A stretch of DNA of 64,000 bases. Source: Candidatus Gottesmanbacteria bacterium. Lineage in GTDB: Bacteria > Patescibacteria > Microgenomatia > 2-02-FULL-39-11. Below the pieces are notes generated by a model. That model had not been told where the DNA came from. It did no database searches and worked only from the letters and a program-made list of their open reading frames with translations. A program made the position numbers and the translations under genes. Every line of letters begins with the position of its first letter. The stretch's first letter is position 1. This document shows positions 57,987 through 64,000 of the stretch, one piece after another. Location of the stretch: the NCBI GenBank assembly GCA_016186795.1, contig JACPKY010000002.1:1003814-1067813 (forward strand), read 5' to 3'.

Positions 57987-59340
57987 AAAAAATTTTCCGA
58001 TTCGTGCGCTTATAAAAAGGATTGGTGAGAGAAAAATTTCTTTCGATAAAACGGTATTGAGACAGCACTTTCGCGATCGTTCATTTCATAAAGAACATGT
58101 TCCAGATGCGGTAGTGTTTCCGAAGGATTTAAACGATGTCGTCAATATCATTCTGTTTGCAAAAGAATGGAAAATTCCAGTCACACCTTGGGGAGGAGGA
58201 TCTGGCCTTGAGGGGAATAGTATTCCAATTCGTGGTGGAATTTCTTTGGATATGACCCGCATGAATAAAATCATCCATGTCTATCAGAAAGATTTTCAGG
58301 TTCGGGTACAGCCGGGAATTTCAGGCGAAGTACTCAATAGGAAACTGGAAAAGTACAATGTCTGTGTACCAGCTTTTCCAGGAAGTGCAGATATTGCAAC
58401 TGTTGGGGGAATGGTAGCAACAAATGCAGGAGGGATGTATACCCTTCAATATGGAGTAGTTGGTGATTGGGTTCTGGAGCTTACTGTTGTTGATGGGAAT
58501 GGAAAAGTCATAAAGGTAGGAAGCAGGTCTTTTAAAAGCGTTGCCGGATACGATCTGAAACATCTTTTTATAGGATCTGAGGGAACGTTGGGAGTTATTT
58601 GTGAAATTGTATTCCGGGTAGGTCATATTCCTGATGGGAAAAGAACAGGAATTATTTCCTCGTCATCGGAAAGAAAACTTTTCGAACTTGCAGATACTAT
58701 TCTTGCCAAATTATCCCCTGCCGCACTTGAATTTTTGGATGAGGAGTATGGTCGATTGATAAACACTGTACAGGGAAGGAAAGTATTTCCCGGACCATCG
58801 CTTATCGTTGAATTCCATGGGAGTAAGCTTGAAAGTGAGGAAAAAAATCTTGTCCAACTTTGCAAAAAAGTAGGCGCTTTGTATCATCCGTGGAAGAATA
58901 GAAATAGCCAATCAATCTGGCAGGTACGGAAGAGTGTGAGAATGTCATTGCAAGAGTCGTTCCCTCAAAAAGGAATCATGCTTGGTGATGTTGGAATGCC
59001 AAGAAGTTTTATTCCTGTGTTTATCAAAAAAATGAAAGCGATAGGGAAGAAAATGGGAGTGAAGACCGCGATTTTTGGGCATCTCGGGGATGGGAATTTT
59101 CATGCCTGGTCATTTTATGATTTAGGAAATGAGAAATCTTTTGATCGTGCAAAACGCTGTAATGAAAAGCTTGTTTCATTTGTGATAGCAAATGGCGGGA
59201 CGTGTACGGCAGAGCATGGAGTTGGTATTGGGAAACGGGAGTTTTTAAAGCTCGAGCATGGAGATACCATGGACGAATTTCATAAAGTGAAAAAATTATT
59301 TGATCCAATGGGGATTTTAAATCCTGGGAAAGTAATTTAA
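57979..59340 (+). CDS. FAD-linked glycolate/D-lactate dehydrogenase-type oxidase
   Basis: 453 residues. An N-terminal FAD-binding PCMH domain (WGGGSGLEGNSIP, VRVQPGISGEVLN, ATVGGMVATNAGG, IGSEGTLGVI) is followed by the C-terminal cap with FGHLGDGNFHAWSF and GTCTAEHGVGIGKREF. It oxidises a 2-hydroxyacid such as glycolate, D-lactate or D-2-hydroxyglutarate. In a serine operon it could remove the 2-hydroxyglutarate made by SerA side reactions; that is an inference from context. It overlaps serA-serB by 8 bases and shares its T-box control. Confidence 0.88.
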   Translation: MGKKNFPIRALIKRIGERKISFDKTVLRQHFRDRSFHKEHVPDAVVFPKDLNDVVNIILFAKEWKIPVTPWGGGSGLEGNSIPIRGGISLDMTRMNKIIHVYQKDFQVRVQPGISGEVLNRKLEKYNVCVPAFPGSADIATVGGMVATNAGGMYTLQYGVVGDWVLELTVVDGNGKVIKVGSRSFKSVAGYDLKHLFIGSEGTLGVICEIVFRVGHIPDGKRTGIISSSSERKLFELADTILAKLSPAALEFLDEEYGRLINTVQGRKVFPGPSLIVEFHGSKLESEEKNLVQLCKKVGALYHPWKNRNSQSIWQVRKSVRMSLQESFPQKGIMLGDVGMPRSFIPVFIKKMKAIGKKMGVKTAIFGHLGDGNFHAWSFYDLGNEKSFDRAKRCNEKLVSFVIANGGTCTAEHGVGIGKREFLKLEHGDTMDEFHKVKKLFDPMGILNPGKVI

Positions 59341-59390
59341 TGTTTCATTTCTTTGCTTGCCCAAAGAAATGAAACAAAGAAAGGGCACCC
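59341..59390 (+). repeat. TTTCTTTG hairpin repeat, copy C
   Basis: TGTTTCATTTCTTTG (59341-59355) pairs perfectly over 15 bases with 59362-59376, then AAGAAAGGGCACCC. It begins right after the oxidase stop and may end transcription or stabilise the 3' end. Confidence 0.8.
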
Positions 59391-59394
59391 TAGT

Positions 59395-59503
59395 GAACGT
59401 TTTCTTGTTTTTCTAACTTCGGGCAGTTCGGTGGATCCTCCCCATTGTATTCGTGGGGTTTCCACACGTTAGCCACTCAGTAAGAAAAACTACGTAAACG
59501 TTC
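59395..59503. repeat. 109-base palindromic element
   Basis: Outer arms GAACGTTT-TTTTTCT (59395-59414) and AGAAAAAC-AAACGTTC (59483-59503) are inverted. Inner hairpins GTGGA/TCCAC and CCCCA/TGGGG occur. No coding gene. It follows directly on copy C of the hairpin repeat. Confidence 0.7.
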
Positions 59504-59538
59504 AGAAGGGAAAATTTAGAAATAAGAAGATATTACTT

Positions 59539-59556
59539 TATAATAAATAAAGGAGG
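59539..59556 (+). promoter_or_regulatory. -10 box and Shine-Dalgarno of serS
   Basis: TATAAT (59539-59544) and AGGAGG (59551-59556), with 5 bases to the ATG at 59562. If TATAAT is the -10, the start would fall at or inside the Shine-Dalgarno, so an upstream promoter is also possible. Confidence 0.55.
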
Positions 59557-59561
59557 AATAT

Positions 59562-60836
59562 ATGTTAGACATAAAATTCATCAGGGAAAATCTAGAGAAA
59601 GTTAAGACGGCTGCCAAGAATAAAAATAGGGAAGTCGATTTTGAAAAACTATTGGACCTTGACGAAAAACATCGGAGTCTTACTCAGGAAGTAGAAAAGG
59701 TACGAGCAGAGAGAAACGTGATAAGTCAACAGAGAACAGTAAACAGTAAACAGTTAACAGATAACAGTGAGCAGAGAACAAAGGGAAGAGAGTTAAAAGA
59801 GCAATTGAAGAGATTAGAGGAAGGACAGAAAAAAATTACAGAAGAGCTCAACCTGTTGCTTCTTACAGTTCCCAATGTTCCCCATGAGAGCGTTCCAGTA
59901 GGTAAAGATGCATCGGGAAATAAAGAGGTGGCAAAGTGGGGGAACCTTCCCAAATTTGATTTCCCCCCCAAAGATCATATAACCCTTGCCAAAGATCTTG
60001 ATCTTGTTGATTTTGATCGAGGGGTGAAAGTTGGTGGGTTCCGTCAATATTTTCTGAAAAACGAAGGTGCCCTTCTTGAGATGGCAGTATTGACACATGC
60101 ATATAGAAAAATTGCCAAAAAAGGGTATATTCCGCTTGTCGCACCAAGCATTGTGAAAGAATTCACACTTCTCGGCAACGGTCAATTCCCGTGGGGAAGA
60201 GAAGAGGTGTACCATCTTGAGAAAGATAATATGTATTTGGCAGGGACAGCTGAGGTTCCGGTGACAGCTTATTTCTCAGGAGAGGTTTTGGACGAAAGGA
60301 TTCTTCCCAAAAAATTTGTTGCATTCTCTTCCTGTTTTAGAAGGGAGGCAGGAAGTTACGGGAAGGATACCAAGGGCCTTTATAGACTTCATCAATTTAA
60401 TAAAGTCGAGCAAGTTATTGTCACAAACAACGAGGAGAAACAGTCATTGGAATTTCTTGAGGAACTTCGGAAAAATTCAGAGGAAATTTTGCAGGATTTA
60501 GAACTTCCCTATAGGGTACTTCTTATGTGCACAGGAGATATGGGAGAGCCGCAAGTGAAGAAATATGATATCGAAACCTGGATGCCAAGCCGAAACGCCT
60601 ATGGGGAAACGATGTCAGATTCGTTCATGGGGGATTTCCAAGCACGGCGTTTAAATATTCGTTATAGGACTGGTAAAAATGTGTTACAATTTTGTCATAC
60701 GCTTAATAATACTGCGATCGCATCTCCCAGAATTCTTATCGCAATTTTTGAAAACTGTCAAAGGGAAGATGGTAGTATTACAGTTCCTAAGGTGCTCCAA
60801 GATTTTGTAGGAACTGATGTAATCACGAAACGATGA
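59562..60836 (+). CDS. serS: Seryl-tRNA synthetase
   Basis: 424 residues, class II. The N-terminal antiparallel coiled-coil arm binds tRNA-Ser; motif 2 is FRREAGSYGKDTKGLYRLHQF and motif 3 is NNTAIASPRILIAIFENCQ. An in-frame CAGTAAACAG-type repeat (59727-59780) encodes QQRTVNSKQLTDNSEQRTK inside the first helix of the arm, near its tip. serS has its own Shine-Dalgarno and may be separate from the T-box operon. It overlaps the next gene by 4 bases. Confidence 0.95.
   Translation: MLDIKFIRENLEKVKTAAKNKNREVDFEKLLDLDEKHRSLTQEVEKVRAERNVISQQRTVNSKQLTDNSEQRTKGRELKEQLKRLEEGQKKITEELNLLLLTVPNVPHESVPVGKDASGNKEVAKWGNLPKFDFPPKDHITLAKDLDLVDFDRGVKVGGFRQYFLKNEGALLEMAVLTHAYRKIAKKGYIPLVAPSIVKEFTLLGNGQFPWGREEVYHLEKDNMYLAGTAEVPVTAYFSGEVLDERILPKKFVAFSSCFRREAGSYGKDTKGLYRLHQFNKVEQVIVTNNEEKQSLEFLEELRKNSEEILQDLELPYRVLLMCTGDMGEPQVKKYDIETWMPSRNAYGETMSDSFMGDFQARRLNIRYRTGKNVLQFCHTLNNTAIASPRILIAIFENCQREDGSITVPKVLQDFVGTDVITKR
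59727..59780 (+). repeat. In-frame CAGTAAACAG-type repeat in the SerRS arm
   Basis: Seven or so 7-base units of the form CAGTAAA, CAGTTAA, CAGATAA, CAGTGAG. The longest copy of this family in the window. Confidence 0.8.
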
Positions 60837-62221
60837 ATGGTGCAAACGGTCGAATACATATTTATAGATCGATTGTACGGAACGGTCTTGAGATACGGGT
60901 AGGCAGGAAAAAGAAGTACCTTCTGACGTATCCCACCTCTATTTGGCAAGAGTTCCCCGAGGTGTACCGCCAGACATTTGCGGATTCTCTGACATACTTT
61001 ATGACCATGCATTTATCTTTGGTAAATGCGCATTCACTGGTATACCACTTTCCACCGCCAATAACTGAACCGTTTTTCTTCAAAGGTATGATCTACTCAC
61101 TTGGAGAAACCGTTTTGACCGATAGTGGCAATGTCACCATGACTGAGCTTCTGCGCCTTTTTTACAACAAAAGTTTTGGTACTGAATTTTTGGGTCGTCC
61201 CAGATATGCTCGGTTCAAAAATGTCAACAGGAATAGTTGGAAACGGGCGGTTATCCCGTTTTCTTTTGGAAAAGATAGTCTCCTTACCTTTGCTCTTACA
61301 AGGGAGCTTGGTATTACTCCGTATCCAGTTTTTTTCCGGGAACCGCACTCTGCGTTTGAGAATCGGCACAAAGCAAAACTTGCCAGCCGTTTCTTTGATG
61401 AATTTGATATTGATGTCAACTTTTATCCCTTAACCGCCGGATGGCTTAGGCAAACCGAGGATAAGCTCTGGGGTTGGGATTTACTCCTTACCCAATATAC
61501 GATGCTTCTTATTCCGTTTATTTTTGGAATACGGAGTAAATATCTTTTCTGGGCGCATGAGGCAGGATGTAATGATACGTTTATAGACCGCGAAGGATTC
61601 ATCGTCAATCCTGTGTTTGAACAGAGTGCGAAATGGCTCCTTTCGTCAAATGCTATGGCTAAGGCATTAGGGTGTAACGCTATCTTTGCTAGTCTCATTG
61701 AGCCGTTAAACGATTTGGCGATACTAAAAATTCTCCATTTCCGTTATCCGGAAATCGGAAAGTATCAGCTCTCCTGTTTTGCCGATGAAGAGCCATCAAA
61801 GACTCGGAGGTGGTGCGGAATCTGTTCAAAGTGCGCCCGGATTTATATTTTTCTTGTTGCTCTTGGGATCGATCCGAAGCGCGTCGGATTTACCCAAGTG
61901 ATGTTGGGAAAAGAAAAGCGGCGGCTTTTCCCTGTATTTCCCAGAAAAAGCGGTGTTTTGGATAGTGCATATGATCAATCTGGGTTGGGGAGAGACGAAC
62001 AGATTCTGGCATTTACTATGGCTGTTGAGCGCGGAGTCAATGGAGAGTTGATCCACGAATTTAAAAAAATGTTTGGAAGGGAAGCGCGGAGTCGGAAAAA
62101 GGAGTTGAAGGAACGATTTTTTTCTGTCTATCCATCCCGCACAATTACTTACGAGCTTAAAAAACCACTATATACAATTTATGAAGAAGAACTGAAACCC
62201 CTTCGGACAGGCTCTTTCTAA
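60833..62221 (+). CDS. PP-loop protein, MurL-like (probable muropeptide Glu epimerase)
   Basis: 462 residues. A PP-loop ATP-binding motif PFSFGKDSLLTFAL (usual SGGxDS, first Gly is Phe) lies near residue 143. A C-terminal RRWCGICSKCARIYIFLVALG with three Cys in CxxCxxC order is the other mark. This combination is seen in MurL, which with ATP epimerises L-Glu to D-Glu in UDP-MurNAc-dipeptide. I recognise the pattern but cannot align it, so the call is tentative. A thiolation or adenylation enzyme is the alternative. It overlaps serS by 4 bases. Confidence 0.55.
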   Translation: MNGANGRIHIYRSIVRNGLEIRVGRKKKYLLTYPTSIWQEFPEVYRQTFADSLTYFMTMHLSLVNAHSLVYHFPPPITEPFFFKGMIYSLGETVLTDSGNVTMTELLRLFYNKSFGTEFLGRPRYARFKNVNRNSWKRAVIPFSFGKDSLLTFALTRELGITPYPVFFREPHSAFENRHKAKLASRFFDEFDIDVNFYPLTAGWLRQTEDKLWGWDLLLTQYTMLLIPFIFGIRSKYLFWAHEAGCNDTFIDREGFIVNPVFEQSAKWLLSSNAMAKALGCNAIFASLIEPLNDLAILKILHFRYPEIGKYQLSCFADEEPSKTRRWCGICSKCARIYIFLVALGIDPKRVGFTQVMLGKEKRRLFPVFPRKSGVLDSAYDQSGLGRDEQILAFTMAVERGVNGELIHEFKKMFGREARSRKKELKERFFSVYPSRTITYELKKPLYTIYEEELKPLRTGSF

Positions 62222-62222
62222 G

Positions 62223-63218
62223 ATGTACGACCTTATTATTATTGGTGCTGGACCAGCTGGTCTTACTTCCTCAATTTACGCATCTTGTTTTCATCTAAAA
62301 CATATTGTACTCAGTAAAACTATCGGCGGACAACTCCTTTTTGCTCCGGATATTCTCAACTATCCGGGATTTGAAAGTATTTCAGGAGAAGAGTTAACAA
62401 ATCGAATGGTTAGCCAAGTAAAAAAAAGAGGAGGAGAAATTGTTGAGCAGGCGGTTGAAAAGATTTCCAAAATTGAAAATACTACTACAAACGGGAAATC
62501 GACCATTGCGTATGAAGTAACAACAGAGAAAAGTGAGGCGTTTCAGGGAAAAGCTGTCATTTTAGCAACCGGAACAGAGAGAAGAAAGCTTAATGTTCCC
62601 GGTGAAGTCCAATATACTGCCAAAGGAGTTCATTACTGTGCAACATGTGAAAAATTTGATTATGAAAATAAAGTTTCGGCAGTTATTGGAGGTGCAAATT
62701 CAGCAGTACAGGCAGCTGTTGAACTTGCCCAAGCAGCGTCAAAAGTATACATCTTGTATCGGGGAAGTGAGCTTCGGGGTGATCCAATTTGGGTAAGTCA
62801 GGTAACCAAAAATCCGATAATTGAGATTCTTTACCATACGCAGGTAAAAGAGATTGTCGGAGACGGAAAGAATGTAACAGGAGTAAAAATCTCAACAGGA
62901 AAACCGACAGAGCAGCAGGAAAAAGTACTTCCACTTGATAAAGTGTTTATTGAAATTGGAGGAGTACCCGGAACTGCTTTGGTAATTCCCATTGGTGTTA
63001 GTATGGATCCTGGAGGGTACATAAAAGTAGATGAACATTTGGTAACATCAGCACCGGGGGTTTTTGCCGCAGGAGATCTGGTAAGCTACGGACTTTCAAT
63101 TGAACAAATATCATCTGCTGTGGGACTTGGAGCTCGAGCATCAGCCTCAGCTTTCGCCTATATAAAAGAAGAGAAAAAAGCCCCAACCCTTTGGGGTGGA
63201 AGTCAGATAAAACGGTAA
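62223..63218 (+). CDS. Thioredoxin reductase-like FAD/NAD(P) oxidoreductase
   Basis: 331 residues, a second full TrxB-like protein in the window. IIIGAGPAGLTSSIY binds FAD. The redox pair is in HYCATCEKFDY, the NADPH motif is AVIGGANSAVQAAVEL (Gly-Gly-Ala instead of Gly-Gly-Gly-Asp), and the end is GVFAAGDLVSYGLSIEQISSAVG. The altered NADPH motif and the loop SELRGDPIW separate it from the trxB at 50527. It may reduce another thioredoxin-like partner. It starts 1 base after the PP-loop gene. Confidence 0.85.
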   Translation: MYDLIIIGAGPAGLTSSIYASCFHLKHIVLSKTIGGQLLFAPDILNYPGFESISGEELTNRMVSQVKKRGGEIVEQAVEKISKIENTTTNGKSTIAYEVTTEKSEAFQGKAVILATGTERRKLNVPGEVQYTAKGVHYCATCEKFDYENKVSAVIGGANSAVQAAVELAQAASKVYILYRGSELRGDPIWVSQVTKNPIIEILYHTQVKEIVGDGKNVTGVKISTGKPTEQQEKVLPLDKVFIEIGGVPGTALVIPIGVSMDPGGYIKVDEHLVTSAPGVFAAGDLVSYGLSIEQISSAVGLGARASASAFAYIKEEKKAPTLWGGSQIKR

Positions 63219-63248
63219 ATTTTCCTCAAACTCGCAATATCCTATAGT

Positions 63249-63277
63249 TTGACATCATTGATGAAATTTGATAGCAT
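63249..63277 (+). promoter_or_regulatory. Strong promoter in the non-coding end region
   Basis: TTGACA (63249-63254), a 17-base spacer and TAGCAT (63272-63277). The expected start is near 63284. Confidence 0.65.
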
Positions 63278-63282
63278 CGCAG

Positions 63283-63307
63283 CGCTTGATTTTCAAGCGG
63301 ATTTTTT
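63283..63307 (+). terminator. Terminator-like hairpin just after a promoter
   Basis: CGCTTGA (63283-63289) pairs with TCAAGCG (63293-63299), followed by GATTTTTT. It could also end transcription from the TrxB-like gene upstream. Confidence 0.6.
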
Positions 63308-63600
63308 GTGGTTGTTGACAAACGAAGTGAGTCTTACAACCACAAATGGTGGAAATTCTTTATCAAAAGGATTTTCGAATCCATTCTTGCTCTTTAAAAT
63401 ACTTCACTTTTTCATAATGAGGTGATTCGCTATGAGGAATTACTATGGATTAATTCCTTTTTGTGGATCACCTCGCAGGATGTGATTCTAATTTCTCTCA
63501 TGTGACCAGCCTGAAAGGGAGAGTGGGTCGGTGAAACGATAGCCGATCAAACCCACTAGGACACTGCGTTAGTCGAGAGAATCGAGAGAATACAGTTAAC
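63306..63600 (+). ncRNA. Hairpin-rich non-coding segment, candidate structured RNA or leader
   Basis: No gene is seen between 63219 and 63611. Paired segments are: TTGTGGTTGT with ACAACCACAA (63306-63315, 63336-63345); GAGGTGAT with ATCACCTC (63419-63426, 63467-63474), enclosing AGGAATTA with TAATTCCT; CGCAG with CTGCG (63474-63478, 63564-63568), enclosing AGTGGGT-CGG with CCG-ACCCACT. I do not recognise a known RNA family. Confidence 0.4.
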
Positions 63601-63611
63601 GAGGTAAGCAA

Positions 63612-63830
63612 ATGAAAAATATCGACAGGTGGGTACAAACGGCGATTGGTTTTATCGCCTTTGTAGTAGGATTAGTGATCTTGTTGGCGATGTTTTTCAC
63701 GTCTGTGCTTCCCGGAGGCAAGACTACAGTCGATCAAGGTTTGTATATCTTTCTCGGTATAGGTCTTGTATCCGGAGGGGCTGCTATTGCGATTGCCCCT
63801 TGGCGAGGACGTGGACCGCCAGGAGACTAA
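63612..63830 (+). CDS. Small two-helix membrane protein, 72 residues
   Basis: Membrane segments near 10 to 32 and 45 to 63, with a Gly- and Arg-rich C-terminus (WRGRGPPGD). No family recognised. GAGGT lies about 7 bases before the ATG. It is followed by a 9-base stem hairpin and a similar small gene. Confidence 0.6.
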   Translation: MKNIDRWVQTAIGFIAFVVGLVILLAMFFTSVLPGGKTTVDQGLYIFLGIGLVSGGAAIAIAPWRGRGPPGD

Positions 63831-63839
63831 AGACTAAAC

Positions 63840-63867
63840 ATGTTTCCCGCTTGTCCTAGGGAAACAT
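63840..63867 (+). repeat. Hairpin between two small membrane protein genes
   Basis: ATGTTTCCC (63840-63848) pairs with GGGAAACAT (63859-63867). There is no T-run, so it is more likely an mRNA processing or stability element than a terminator. Confidence 0.5.
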
Positions 63868-63885
63868 ATTCGTTAAAGGAGGGAT

Positions 63886-64000
63886 ATGACACCGATCCGC
63901 GGATTGATGATCGCGATTGCGATGGCGATTATTGGTCTACTTCGGGGCGTGGAGGCGATGTTGAATCTCGACTACACCCCCGAATTGTGGACCATTTTTG
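63886..64000 (+). CDS. Small membrane protein, cut by window end
   Basis: AAAGGAGGG with 2 bases to the ATG at 63886. The visible 38 codons read MTPIRGLMIAIAMAIIGLL and onward, a single membrane segment so far. Codons are richer in GC than in most of the window. No family can be assigned from the visible part. Confidence 0.5.
   Translation, partial: MTPIRGLMIAIAMAIIGLLRGVEAMLNLDYTPELWTIF

Noticed and set aside
59430..59450. Possible second T-box in front of serS (GGTGGATCC)
   Set aside because: The core needs GGTGGNACC. Here the ACC is broken and the bases pair in the inner hairpin of the palindromic element. No antiterminator/terminator pair precedes serS.
63315..63340. Second promoter TTGACA-TACAAC
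   Set aside because: The spacer is only 14 bases, and the segment is part of a 10-base hairpin stem.

Overview
The window is a densely packed bacterial chromosome segment (coding about 95 percent by eye, GC near 40 percent). It has many 1 to 8 base gene overlaps, short proteins, and no rRNA, tRNA or CRISPR array. The gene set suggests a Candidate Phyla Radiation (Patescibacteria) bacterium, perhaps of the Microgenomates group. The evidence is an archaeal-type UMP kinase, an archaeal/eukaryal-type ATP-dependent DNA ligase, an endonuclease Q, a stand-alone 5'-3' exonuclease, DUF5654 and other small membrane proteins, and short repeats embedded in genes. This placement is an inference from gene families, not a phylogenetic result. 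For such a lineage the amount of amino acid biosynthesis is unusual.

Layout. 1-5335: tryptophan operon trpD(partial)-trpC-trpF-trpB-trpA-trpS. 5332-7387: two unknown minus-strand genes. 7493-16465: translation, proteolysis and DNA maintenance genes (tRNA-binding protein, ftsH, 5'-3' exonuclease, GT4, fpg, pyrH, recF, nnrD). 16458-19925: minus-strand operon (PEP-utilising mobile-domain protein, HD, PNPOx-like, SDR, DUF5654). 20006-23450: Fic protein, an unknown gene, ATP-dependent DNA ligase. 23447-31083: glycosyltransferase block with endonuclease Q, a BioF2-like acyltransferase and a PIG-L deacetylase. 31130-38585: housekeeping and membrane genes (DUF4870, pth, ECF-like membrane protein, SDR, folC, 2-hydroxyacid dehydrogenase, VTT protein, acyP, CPBP protease). 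38582-47289: a minus-strand copper and thiol island headed by a CsoR repressor with a visible operator. 47405-52568: envelope and redox genes (L,D-transpeptidase, trxA, trxB, D,D-carboxypeptidase). 52712-55873: a large anchored beta-propeller protein. 55973-59340: a T-box controlled serA-serB fusion plus an FAD-linked oxidase. 59562-63218: serS, a PP-loop (MurL-like) protein and a second TrxB-like protein. 63219-64000: a hairpin-rich non-coding stretch with two small membrane proteins.

The genes form several working units. One is Trp synthesis and charging. Another is Ser synthesis, controlled by a T-box whose discriminator contact fits tRNA-Ser, with serS nearby. A third is Cu sensing, export and sequestration together with membrane thiol carriers. 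Base-excision and repair nucleases (Fpg, EndoQ, exonuclease, ligase, RecF) are scattered through the window, and two of them end in sliding-clamp-like peptides.

Three patterns cut across the annotation. First, about 17 promoters have their -10 box only 4 to 10 bases upstream of the start codon, which predicts leaderless or nearly leaderless mRNAs. Second, several families of short A-rich repeats, one carrying a perfect 16-base palindrome, sit in frame inside essential genes. Third, several long palindromic, MITE-like elements and a recurrent hairpin family occupy intergenic gaps.
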